64,000 nt of DNA from Isoperla grammatica. Lineage: Eukaryota > Arthropoda > Insecta > Plecoptera > Perlodidae. The DNA lies in assembly GCA_945910005.1 (NCBI GenBank), contig OX246745.1, forward strand, positions 43,069,890 through 43,133,889, written 5' to 3'. The notes under the pieces are model-generated. The model was not told the DNA's origin, searched no databases, and worked only from the letters and a program-made list of their open reading frames with translations. The translations under genes and the position numbers were made by a program. How positions within the stretch are numbered: the first letter of the stretch is position 1; every line of letters begins with the position of its first letter. This document shows, piece by piece, positions 1 to 11,600 of this stretch.

Positions 1-3000
1 TCTTGTCATGGGGCTGTGTAGACTGTACTATAGGCAAGGACTGTCCCCCAACCCCGCCTCTTCTTGTCATGGGGCAGTGTAGACTGTACTATAGGCAAGG
101 ACTGTCCCCCAACCCCGCCTCTTCTTGTCATGGGGCAGTGTAGACTGTACTATAGGCAAGGACTGTCCCCCAACCCCGCCTCTTCTTGTCATGGGGCAGT
201 GTAGACTGTACTATAGGCAAGGACTGTCCCCCAACCCCGCCTCTTCTTGTCATGGGGCAGTGTAGACTGTACTATAGGCAAGGACTGTCCCCCAACCCCG
301 CCTCTTCTTGTCATGGGGCAAAGTAGACTGTACTATAGGCAAGGACTGTCCCCCAACCCCGCCTCTTCTTGTCATGGGGCAGTGTAGACTGTACTATAGG
401 CAAGGACTGTCCCCCAACCCCGCCTCTTTTTGTCATGGGGCAGTGTAGACTGTACTATAGGCAAGGACTGTCCCCCAACCCCGCCTCTTTTTGTCATGGG
501 GCTGTGTAGACTGTACTATAGGCAAGGACTGTCCCCCAACCCCGCCTCTTCTTGTCATGGGGCTGTGTAGACTGTACTATAGGCAAGGACTGTCCCCCAA
601 CCCCGCCTCTTCTTGTCATGGGGCAGTGTAGACTGTACTATAGGCAAGGACTGTCCCCCAACCCCGCCTCTTCTTGTCATGGGGCAGTGTAGACTGTACT
701 ATAGGCAAGGACTGTCCCCCAACCCCGCCTCTTCTTGTCATGGGGCAGTGTAGACTGTACTATAGGCAAGGACTGTCCCCCAACCCCGCCTCTTCTTGTC
801 ATGGGGCAGTGTAGACTGTACTATAGGCAAGGACTGTCCCCCAACCCCGCCTCTTCTTGTCATGGGGCAGTGTAGACTGTACTATAGGCAAGGACTGTCC
901 CCCAACCCCGCCTCTTCTTGTCATGGGGCAGTGTAGACTGTACTATAGGCAAGGACTGTCCCCCAACCCCGCCTCTTCTTGTCATGGGGCAGTTCAGACT
1001 GTACTATAGGCAAGGACTGTCCCCCAACCCCGCCTCTTCTTGTCATGGGGCAAAGTAGACTGTACTATAGGCAAGGACTGTCCCCCAACCCCGCCTCTTC
1101 TTGTCATGGGGCTGTGTAGACTGTACTATAGGCAAGGACTGTCCCCCAACCCCGCCTCTTCTTGTCATGGGGCTGTGTAGACTGTACTATAGGCAAGGAC
1201 TGTCCCCCAACCCCGCCTCTTTTTGTCATGGGGCTGTGTAGACTGTACTATAGGCAAGGACTGTCCCCCAACCCCGCCTCTTCTTGTCATGGGGCAGTGT
1301 AGACTGTACTATAGGCAAGGACTGTCCCCCAACCCCGCCTCTTCTTGTCATGGGGCAGTGTAGACTGTACTATAGGCAAGGACTGTCCCCAAACCCCGCC
1401 TCTTCTTGTCATGGGGCAGTGTAGACTGTACTATAGGCAAGGACTGTCCCCCAACCCCGCCTCTTCTTGTCATGGGGCAGTGTAGACTGTACTATAGGCA
1501 AGGACTGTCCCCCAACCCCGCCTCTTCTTGTCATGGGGCAGTGTAGACTGTACTATAGGCAAGGACTGTCCCCCAACCCCGCCTCTTCTTGTCATGGGGC
1601 AGTGTAGACTGTACTATAGGCAAGGACTGTCCCCAAACCCCGCCTCTTCTTGTCATGGGGCAGTGTAGACTGTACTATAGGCAAGGACTGTCCCCCAACC
1701 CCGCCTCTTCTTGTCATGGGGCAGTGTAGACTGTACTATAGGCAAGGACTGTCCCCCAACCCCGCCTCTTCTTGTCATGGGGCAGTGTAGACTGTACTAT
1801 AGGCAAGGACTGTCCCCCAACCCCGCCTCTTCTTGTCATGGGGCAGTGTAGACTGTACTATAGGCAAGGACTGTCCCCCAACCCCGCCTCTTCTTGTCAT
1901 GGGGCTGTGTAGACTGTACTATAGGCAAGGACTGTCCCCCAACCCCGCCTCTTCTTGTCATGGGGCAGTGTAGACTGTACTATAGGCAAGGACTGTCCCC
2001 CAACCCCGCCTCTTCTTGTCATGGGGCAGTGTAGACTGTACTATAGGCAAGGACTGTCCCCCAACCCCGCCTCTTCTTGTCATGGGGCAGTGTAGACTGT
2101 ACTATAGGCAAGGACTGTCCCCCAACCCCGCCTCTTCTTGTCATGGGGCTGTGTAGACTGTACTATAGGCAAGGACTGTCCCCCAACCCCGCCTCTTCTT
2201 GTCATGGGGCTGTGTAGACTGTACTATAGGCAAGGACTGTCCCCCAACCCCGCCTCTTCTTGTCATGGGGCAGTGTAGACTGTACTATAGGCAAGGACTG
2301 TCTTCCAACCCCGCCTCTTCTTATCATGGGGCTGTGTAGACTGTACTATAGGCAAGGACTGTCCCCCAACCCCGCCTCTTCTTGTCATGGGGCAGTGTAG
2401 ACTGTACTATAGGCAAGGACTGTCTCCCAACCCCGCCTCTTCTTGTCATGGGGCTGTGTAGACTGTACTACAGGCAAGGACTGTCCCCCAACCCCGCCTC
2501 TTCTTGTCATGGGGCAGTGTAGACTGTACTATAGGCAAGGACTGTCCCCCAACCCCGCCTCTTCTTGTCATGGGGCAGTGTAGACTGTACTATAGGCAAG
2601 GACTGTCCCCCAACCCCGCCTCTTCTTGTCATGGGGCAGTGTAGACTGTACTATAGGCAAGGACTGTCCCCCAACCCCGCCTCTTTGTGTCATGGGGCTG
2701 TGTAGACTGTACTATAGGCAAGGACTGTCCCCCAACCCCGCCTCTTCTTGTCATGGGGCAGTGTAGACTGTACTATAGGCAAGGACTGTCCCCCAACCCC
2801 GCCTCTTCTTGTCATGGGGCTGTGTAGACTGTACTATAGGCAAGGACTGTCCCCCAACCCCGCCTCTTCTTGTCATGGGGCTGTGTAGACTGTACTATAG
2901 GCAAGGACTGTCCCCCAACCCCGCCTCTTCTTGTCATGGGGCTGTGTAGACTGTACTAACGGCAAGGACTGTCCCCCAACCCCGCCTCTTCTTGTCATGG

Positions 3001-5150
3001 GGCAGTGTAGACTGTACTATAGGCAAGGACTGTCTTCCAACCCCGCCTCTTCTTGTCATGGGGCTGTGTAGACTGTACTATAGGCAAGGACTGTCCCCCA
3101 ACCCCGCCTCTTCTTGTCATGGGGCAGTGTAGACTGTACTATAGGCAAGGACTGTCTCCCAACCCCGCCTCTTCTTGTCATGGGGCTGTGTAGACTGTAC
3201 CATAGGCAAGGACTGTCTCCCAACCCCGCCTCTTCTTGTCATGGGGCTGTGTAGACTGTACTATAGGCAAGGACTGTCCCCCAACCCCGCCTCTTCTTGT
3301 CATGGGGCAGTGTAGACTGTACTATAGGCAAGGACTGTCCCCCAACCCCGCCTCTTCTTGTCATGGGGCAGTGTAGACTGTACTATAGGCAAGGACTGTC
3401 CCCCAACCCCGCCTCTTTGTGTCATGGGGCTGTGTAGACTGTACTATAGGCAAGGACTGTCCCCCAACCCCGCCTCTTCTTGTCATGGGGCTGTGTAGAC
3501 TGTACCATAGGCAAGGACTGTCCCCCAACCCCGCCTCTTCTTGTCATGGGGCTGTGTAGACTGTACTATAGGCAAGGACTGTCTCCCAACCCCGCCTCTT
3601 CTTGTCATGGGGCTGTGTAGACTGTACTATAGGCAAGGACTGTCCCCCAACCCCGCCTCTTCTTGTCATGGGGCAGTGTAGACTGTACTTTAGGCAAGGA
3701 CTGTCCCCCAACCCCGCCTCTTCTTGTCATGGGGCAGTGTAGACTGTACTATAGGCAAGGACTGTCCCCCAACCCCGCCTCTTCTTGTCGTGGGGCAGTG
3801 TAGACTGTACTATAGGCAAGGACTGTCCCCCAACCCCGCCTCTTCTTGTCATGGGGCTGTGTAGACTGTACTATAGGCAAGGACTGTCTCCCAACCCCGC
3901 CTCTTCTTGTCATGGGGCAGTGTAGACTGTACTATAGGCAAGGACTGTCCCCCAACCCCGCCTCTTCTTGTCATGGGGCTGTGTAGACTGTACTATAGGC
4001 AAGGACTGTCCCCCAACCCCGCCTCTTCTTGTCATGGGGCTGTGTAGACTGTACTATAGGCAAGGACTGTCCCCCAACCCCGCCTCTTCTTGTCATGGGG
4101 CAGTGTAGACTGTACTATAGGCAAGGACTGTCCCCCAACCCCGCCTCTTCTTGTCATGGGGCTGTGTAGACTGTACTATAGGCAAGGACTGTCCCCCAAC
4201 CCCGCCTCTTCTTGTCATGGGGCTGTGTAGACTGTACTATAGGCAAGGACTGTCCTCCAACCCCGCCTCTTCTTGTCATGGGGCAGTGTAGACTGTACTA
4301 TAGGCAAGGACTGTCCCCCAACCCCGCCTCTTCTTGTCATGGGGCAGTGTAGACTGTACTATAGGCAAGGACTGTCTTCCAACCCCGCCTCTTCTTGTCA
4401 TGGGGCAGTGTAGACTGTACTATAGGCAAGGACTGTCCCCCAACCCCGCCTCTTCTTGTCATGGGGCAGTGTAGACTGTACTATAGGCAAGGACTGTCCC
4501 CCAACCCCGCCTCTTCTTGTCATGGGGCTGTGTAGACTGTACTATAGGCAAGGACTGTCCCCCAACCCCGCCTCTTCTTGTCATGGGGCTGTGTAGACTG
4601 TACTATAGGCAAGGACTGTCCCCCAACCCCGCCTCTTCTTGTCATGGGGCTGTGTAGACTGTACTATAGGCAAGGACTGTCCCCCAACCCCGCCTCTTCT
4701 TGTCATGGGGCAGTGTAGACTGTACTATAGGCAAGGACTGTCCCCCAACCCCGCCTCTTCTTGTCATGGGGCAGTGTAGACTGTACTATAGGCAAGGACT
4801 GTCCCCCAACCCCGCCTCTTCTTGTCATGGGGCTGTGTAGACTGTACTATAGGCATGGACTGTCCCCCAACCCCGCCTCTTCTTGTCATGGGGCTGTGTA
4901 GACTGTACTATAGGCAAGGACTGTCCCCCAACTCCGCCTCTTCTTGTCATGGGGCAGTGTAGACTGTACTATAGGCAAGGACTGTCCCCCAACCCCGCCT
5001 CTTCTTGTCATGGGGCTGTGTAGACTGTACTATAGGCAAGGACTGTCCCCCAACCCCGCCTCTTCTTGTCATGGGGCTGTGTAGACTGTACTATAGGCAA
5101 GGACTGTCTCCCAACCCCGCCTCTTCTTGTCATGGGGCTGTGTAGACTGT
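1..5150. repeat. 61-bp satellite array, about 84 copies, open at the left edge
   Basis: Near-perfect head-to-tail units of 61 bp run from the first base to about 5150, where the last unit breaks off into unique sequence. Each unit carries TGTAGACTGTACTATAGGC, then GGACTGTCCCCCAACCCC and a pyrimidine-rich stretch before CATGGGGC. The commonest variant is GGGGCAGTG versus GGGGCTGTG. Rarer private variants (GGGGCAAAG, GTCTTCC, CTCTTTGTGTC, CTCTTTTTGTC) recur at exactly 732 bp (12 units), showing segmental amplification inside the array. No reading frame or RNA gene is visible. It ends about 2.8 kb before the first coding exon. Confidence 0.98.
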
Positions 5151-5426
5151 AGATCATCCCACGTCAAGTTGTAAGAAGTAACGAAATAAGGTAAGGTATT
5201 TTGTATGGAGGGGCGGGTGTAGATTTTTCGAAGGCTCCTTATCAATTGCCCTGGTAAAGAAGTGGGTAACTATAGATATAAATAATGTAATTATGTTGGT
5301 TAGTATGCGATAAGAGGTACTTTCTTCCGTAGTCTGTAGTTACAAGTTATAGAAAATAATACTTATTTAGAAAATGACTTTTCTAAACCCATGAACTATA
5401 ACGTACGAATAATTAGCGTAAGTGGA
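5151..5426. other. unique non-coding stretch between two arrays
   Basis: This is AT-rich single-copy-looking DNA after the 61-bp satellite. I see no ORF, RNA gene or terminal repeats in it. Confidence 0.6.
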
Positions 5427-5500
5427 TTAGAGGTTAGTTGCAAGACAATGCGGGAGGTTACTGGTTCGATTGTCACCACCCGGCCCCACCCTGACTGATC
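5427..5500 (+). repeat. possible decayed tRNA-SINE head
   Basis: The stretch GCGGGAGGTTACTGGTTCGATTG resembles, in shorter pieces, the B-box region of the SINE at 23.1 kb (GGGAGGTCGCC then GGTTCGATTCC). It is followed by CCTGACTG, also present in that SINE. The A-box half is poorly preserved. This may be an old SINE copy from which the neighbouring 41-bp array grew. Confidence 0.3.
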
Positions 5501-5502
5501 AC

Positions 5503-5778
5503 CGTGTGGCGTCGTCTCGATACTGGTATCTGCCAAGGAACGCCGTGTGGCGTCGTCTCGATACTGGTATCTGTCAAGGAACGCCGTGTGGCGTCGTCTC
5601 GATACTGGTATCTGCCAAGGAACGCCGTGTGGCGTCGTCTCGATACTGGTATCTGCCAAGGAACGCCGTGTGGCGTCGTCTCGATACTGGTATCTGCCAA
5701 GGAACGCCGTGTGGCGTCGTCTCGATACTGGTATCTGCCAAGGAACGCCGTGTGGCGTCGTCTCGATACTGGTATCTG
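5503..5778. repeat. 41-bp tandem repeat, about 6.7 copies
   Basis: Units start at 5503, 5544, 5585, 5626, 5667, 5708 and 5749 (period 41). Each contains CGTGTGGCGTCGTCTCGATA followed by CTGGTATCTGCCAAGGAACG. The copies are almost identical. The open frames on both strands are a by-product of a stop-free unit, not genes. Confidence 0.95.
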
Positions 5779-7955
5779 TGTTTAGGGAATAGTTTCTCTC
5801 ATATAAATATAGACAATAGAGTACGTCCGTGATGTGTGACAAGTCGTGCAGTGGTGACAGTTTACCCAGCAGTCCGTAAACCCACGGTCCGTTGATTACA
5901 GTACAATAATGCACAGTGTGCATAAATACGAGCGCAATCTTCAATCGTAAGAGTTTGCAGAAGGACTTACATTCCGCAAGGTAAGATAGCTCTAGGGCTC
6001 GGTCTACATTGTAGGATAGGCTACTACTATTTTTGAATACGTTTTAGTAATTGAAGTGTATTATTGCCAGTGAACCTGCGAAATGTTTGATAAGTGCGTT
6101 TAGTGTTGCGAAATGAAATAGTTGTACACAAAATGCAATATTTGCGTATATTATTAATTACTCAATTCACTTATTCTATGCCCAAGAAATTGGTGGCAAA
6201 TCACCCCCTGACCCGATTTTCGAAACAGGTGTTCGAGATTATATAACTTATATATGTAATTGTTTAACAAAACCATACTTCACAATCTCTGTTATAAATG
6301 ACCGTTCGTTATGGTGTTTCAAAAGTGTAAATGTTACCAGGTGATGGGACTGCCTACACTGCGTGCTATTTGATTCTTTAATTTTATTTCCGTTTGCATT
6401 TTCACATCACCCTTCACATTTAACAATCACAATATATAAATTAACTATCAAGCGTTCTAGTGCTCGAAATTTAATAATATACCTTTTTAAGTCTTTTGTG
6501 TAACGCCGTATTTTTCATTTGTTTTATCTAGTATACTGCATGGAGATCACAACCTTTCTATGACAAATACGTGGATGATATTGTGAATTTATCAATTTCT
6601 CTATTATTCTTACGAATCACTTAAATAAATTAAATTCATAATCTTGCATTAGATTTTTATTTTCACTTAAAAATACCTACTTTCGAAGTACTTTAAAATT
6701 TGCAATATTTTTTAATTTTATTTCCATTATTTACAACGTTATAAAGTTCATTAGTTGTCACTTGCGTTGGTAACTATAGTGAGTAAAGAAATATGCAATC
6801 AGTGATTGCCAGCACTATGACTTGGGTGGGACGGGGTAGCCCCCAGCGCACAGGGTATGCGTTGTAACTGTTTTTACAAACTTGTATACTACCTGTTGTT
6901 AATTTATTCTTGGTTACCAGACATTCGACATTAACCCCCTTCGGTCTAATATGTCAAAGAGCATTCACTAACCGCGATAATTTTCATACTTATTTAAAAT
7001 AAGTACTTAAAGCTTATTTAATTTTAATACAAATAAATGACGCTTATTTGTGTTTAGTAATACCAGTACAGGAATAACATCTTCCCATGTATATAATGTA
7101 ATATAAGGAGCACATAATGCCTACCGTACTTTAGCCTAGAGTTCAGACTCCATGGACGACACAATGACAGGTAGTCTAGTTTCCAAAGAACGGGCCGATC
7201 CCAACTATTCACATTCGGGAAAACGGACACTTAACAGTCATGAACTGCAAATGTACATTCATTAATCTTTTAAACTCTGTTTCTGTGTAATGCTACTTTA
7301 CTTCATATTTCACTGGTTTCGTCTCAATAAATGAGATTTCTTTCTAGTGTTGATATGTTTGACACATGATGAGATCCCTACACGTGACGAAACCATAATA
7401 TCTCCGCTCACATCTATCACGCTCATAAGCATGAAACTACCATCAGCGGTTAGTTTCTTCGCAGACCATTGTCTTTACATTCTCTAATCACCTCCATTTT
7501 CTATTTGAAGACACGATCTGAGTGCCTCTCACTGGGGGGGGGGTCACGAGCAGTTTCATTTTCCTTTTACACATTATATGGACAGGAACGAATAACACTT
7601 AGACCTGTTCTAAAAACATAAAAGAATCCATAAACAGGGGTTTGTCCCTGAAATTGAGAGAATAACTCTTCCTTCAGGAAACTTAAATCGAAAACTTTGT
7701 CTATAATTATATTTTACTATTACTAACCTAATGTACTGAGCATAATCGCTGCGGTGGCAAAGTGATAGAAATAGCCTTGGCCGTACATACTGATACCCTC
7801 GCAATTCAAAGTTTGTGTAATATACATTCAAAATATGCATAATTCTATATAAGCATTCAAATAGAAATATTTTCTAGCCGACGTACTGAGGTACCTACGC
7901 CGAGTAGGCCCTACCTTTGCAATCCCTACATATTAATTTTCCGTATTGTTTTCAG
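5779..7955. other. AT-rich region upstream of the first coding exon
   Basis: About 2.2 kb of AT-rich DNA without a credible ORF or RNA gene. Because the first coding exon is preceded by a good splice acceptor (TTGTTTTCAG ending at 7955), at least the right end of this stretch should be intron, and a 5' untranslated exon and promoter must lie further left. I cannot place them. A run of 10 Gs sits near 7534-7543. Confidence 0.5.
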
Positions 7956-7958
7956 AAA

Positions 7959-8629
7959 ATGGAGGCACTGCTCATAATTCTCGTCTCTACTGCGGTGTTG
8001 GTCACAAATGCAAAGGAGGCCGCGGAAACCAACACCACCGACATTCCTCTAAACAAAACACGTGGTTGGTCCCAGCCAGATCTGTCGAGCTTCACAGCTC
8101 CGCTTGAAACCTCCGCAGGATTCGCTGCGAGTCAAATCTCCGATGCCTCTTATGAGCAACCGGACCAAAGAAGCATGAAACCATTCTTCCCCTCAGACCT
8201 GTCCCAGGCGAAAGGCGGCGAGGACAACGAAGAGACAAAAGCAAGTAAGGACAGCCCACAAGTGAAAGCCGCACCAGACGATCCAAAGCATTCCCACGAG
8301 TTTTTGAAATCCTTGCATCAGAAGCAAAAAGAAGGTTTGTTTTACCCCCACACGAGCCATAAAAAGAACGTGGTCTTTGAGGGGAATGGCGGCTACAAAC
8401 CAGTGAAGTTTGAAGATGATTTCCCTTCCACGCGCTTTGCCCCCGAACACGCAACGAAAGGCTACGGCCTAGCGCCCTCGCACCCTTATCCGTATCAGTT
8501 TGTGAGCGCTTACGGTGACAGCTCCATTGATCCAGCCCCCACTGCCAGTGCTCACGCTCATCAGTCCATCGCTTTCCACGAACACGGACACGACCTCTAT
8601 GGAGGGGGGAAGAAAGCCATTCACAAGGG
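7959..8629 (+). CDS. host gene coding exon 1 (signal peptide and His-rich linker)
   Basis: The acceptor TTGTTTTCAG ends at 7955, and the first ATG inside the exon is at 7959, so an in-frame upstream ATG at 7917 lies in intron and is not used. The exon encodes residues 1-223 plus two bases: MEALLIILVSTAVLVTNA is a typical secretory signal, followed by low-complexity polar sequence with NTT and NKT glycosylation sequons. Near the exon end it becomes His-rich (HAHQSIAFHEHGHDLYGGG). The donor GTGAGT starts at 8630; reading through it meets TGA at once. Confidence 0.82.
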
Positions 8630-11600
8630 GTGAGTCTGATTGATTCAAGTAGTAATATTAGTTTTACAATTGTGTTGCAGAGTAGCAGTAGTATAGTAAT
8701 GAAGGTTTAGTGAGGGATCTAGGTATTAGATACAACATTGGAGATTGGTGTGATGCAATTAGCAATCAACAAAACCTTGCACTGTTGATTGTGACTGTAC
8801 TGCTAGGGGACATAGCGAATATCCCATTTTCACCAAGACACGATTAGTTTCCACTAAACTCTTGGAAATGTAGAGCCCAACATGACGATGAAGATGGTGA
8901 AGAAAATCAAGACAAAAATAGACTTCAAGGAAACAATCTCAGAGAACGAGGAAAAAGCCTACACAAATAAGGTGACAACTTCGAATTAAAAATAGGAATG
9001 AGAGAAGAGTAAAGTATGTGACATGCTTGAATAATGTCTCGCCGGTTGTTAGAACATAAGTACTACGAATATAAAGATGCACTAAGGGCAACACATTCCA
9101 CTAATTGATTCAGAGGGAAATATATTAATATTATTGATAGTAACTTCATTAGTACAGTGATAATACTACGATTACTTAAACCAACTAAAAGACTAGTTAC
9201 ACTGTCAGCTTATTAACTCATTTGGTTGACCACATTTAGATGGCAGGGAAGTGGGATACTGCAGCCTGCCGTCACACACTAAAGCATGTTGACTCAACAT
9301 TGACGAGTAGGACAATATGTTGACGAGAATTTGGAACTTGTTCTACTTCCGAGTAATATTGACGGCGTTCAACCAATGGCTGACTTGTGGCTCATGTGAT
9401 CATATCGTTGAGCAGATAAGGAGTGTTACAATAATAACGAGTAAGTGAAGACAACCTCTTATAAGAAGCTGAAGAACGACCCAATGAAACGGTTTGAGAA
9501 TAGCATCTCTGGTTTGCTGAAGGAAGTTCCCATAGACCCAAAACTAGTGGCTTAATTAATACCACGGGAATCCGTGTCACCGAGATTGTATGGATGCCTA
9601 AGATCGCACGTTGTATGGCACAACTCCTTCAACCTCAAGTAGAAGCATATCAAGCATTCGAGTCACTTCCTGGACACAATTAAGACCTTCAAGCTTGAAG
9701 ATTCAGATTTTTTAGTGATCCTAAATGTTGTTTCTCTTTTCACTAATGTTCAGGTAGATGAGGAGATGGAGATTTTGCATAAACGAGCAAGCAAGTACCA
9801 CCTCCCAACAACGATTCTGGAATGATTAAGAGTCGTCTAGAGTTCAGCTATTTTAAGCTCGAGATGGGGTTCTACCAACAGACAGAAGGTTTAGCGATGG
9901 GATCACCTCTCTCTGTAGTGGCCAATATCTTCATGGATGAATTTGAAACTCAGGTCTTGGAGTCGACACCACTCAAAGCCAAATGTTGGCTTCGTTATTT
10001 AGATGACATTTGGATGATCTGGCCACATGGAGAGCCCCTCTTACAGGTGTTTCCGAGTCATATAACTTGTTGCTTGTTGCATTGCAGAGGACACAATATG
10101 AAATCCATGTGGGATAAAGTGGTCCGCCTTCTCGCTGCTTTCATCCCCCTCGGATTGTTCCTGGTTGCGCTTCCCCCAAATGTCCTCAACATCAACTCCA
10201 CCAAGTAAGTTCACATGTTTTTACATCAGCTCGTTTTACGTCACATAAAACAACTAAGTCAAAGATCAAGACCAACTGTGCTAGCATGAAGCAGTGTCAG
10301 TGCTGGCTGCTGGCGCCAGACCCATGCGGCTGGGGCCCCACGCTTCTAGGGGCCCAGATGCCAATAAATTATGTCCTTATATTTGTATGTGTGTTGGAAA
10401 ACAAAAAATATAAAATAAAAATAAAATAAAAAATTCGCCTTATTTCTCTTTGCTAAAGGTTAATTTTAACATGAGAAGGCCAGAAGTTTTTAATTCTTGG
10501 TATGCAATATACTTATTTGTTTGTCTACAAAAATCACTTGGTAAAGGGGAATATGGCCATAGCCGCAATATGTATAGGAACTGTAATACATAATTTACGG
10601 AATGATGGCCGCCAACAAAGTCCGTGAATACAAATATAATGGTCGGGGTCCCCTGATGTGAACGGTACGTCACTGACTAGGAGAGCGTGGGTACCTGTAC
10701 CGGGCTAGTTGGGACATGTTACTTCTTAGATATAGCGAGACCAGTAGTGCGCAACATATCTAAAAGCAGTAAAGTATCGACTAGCAAGCCACTATTTAAA
10801 GCAGTTGTAACAAAAAGTCGCCACTACTGTATTTTTACAGAAAACAAATAAACGTTTGTTTTACCTATTATAATACGTTGTATATTTTCCCATGGGTGGA
10901 AAAGAGAAAACTAATCCTCGCACTTCAGATTCTGAAGAACGGATTGAAATCAAGGGTTGGCATTGTGTTAGTGGCGTTGTATGAAAGATTCGAGATAATG
11001 AATAATGTATGCCCATTGACAACCATTCTCTTTAATTTACAAATTCTACACTCGCTTAAAATTATGTGTTGTATTGTATGTAAAGATTATACAATAACAA
11101 CTTAAAAATGGTGTTCCACCATCCCAAGTCCCTCGAACATTTCCAAAGTATGAGGGTGGGGGGGGGGGGGGGGGGGGGGGGTGGCCCACATAATGTCCTG
11201 GCAGTCTCAGATAGACTTCTTGACGATGCACGAGCTATTGAACTAACTCTCCAAGAGTATGGACACAATTATGCCACCTAACCTATAAAAATACTTATTG
11301 AAACTTGGACCGCCATGAAACGTGGGGAGTGCCACATGTCTTGCGTGACAACCGTTGCCATGCATCAGTCTTGCGTGACAACCGTTGCCATGCATCAGTC
11401 TTGCGTGACAACCGTTGCCATGCATCAGTCTTGCGTGACAACCGTTGCCATGCATCAGTCTTGCGTGACAACCGTTGCCATGCATCAGTCTTGCGTGACA
11501 ACCGTTGCCATGCATCAGTCTTGCGTGACAACCGTTGCCATGCATCAGTCTTGCGTGACAACCGTTGCCATGCATCAGTCTTGCGTGACAACCGTTGCCA

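Noticed and set aside
1..5150. Possible CRISPR array
   Set aside because: Units are contiguous and identical throughout, with no unique spacers, in a eukaryotic context; it is a satellite.
7917..7958. Upstream in-frame ATG extending the host protein by 14 residues
   Set aside because: It lies in intron before the acceptor ending at 7955, and the signal peptide starts at the ATG at 7959.
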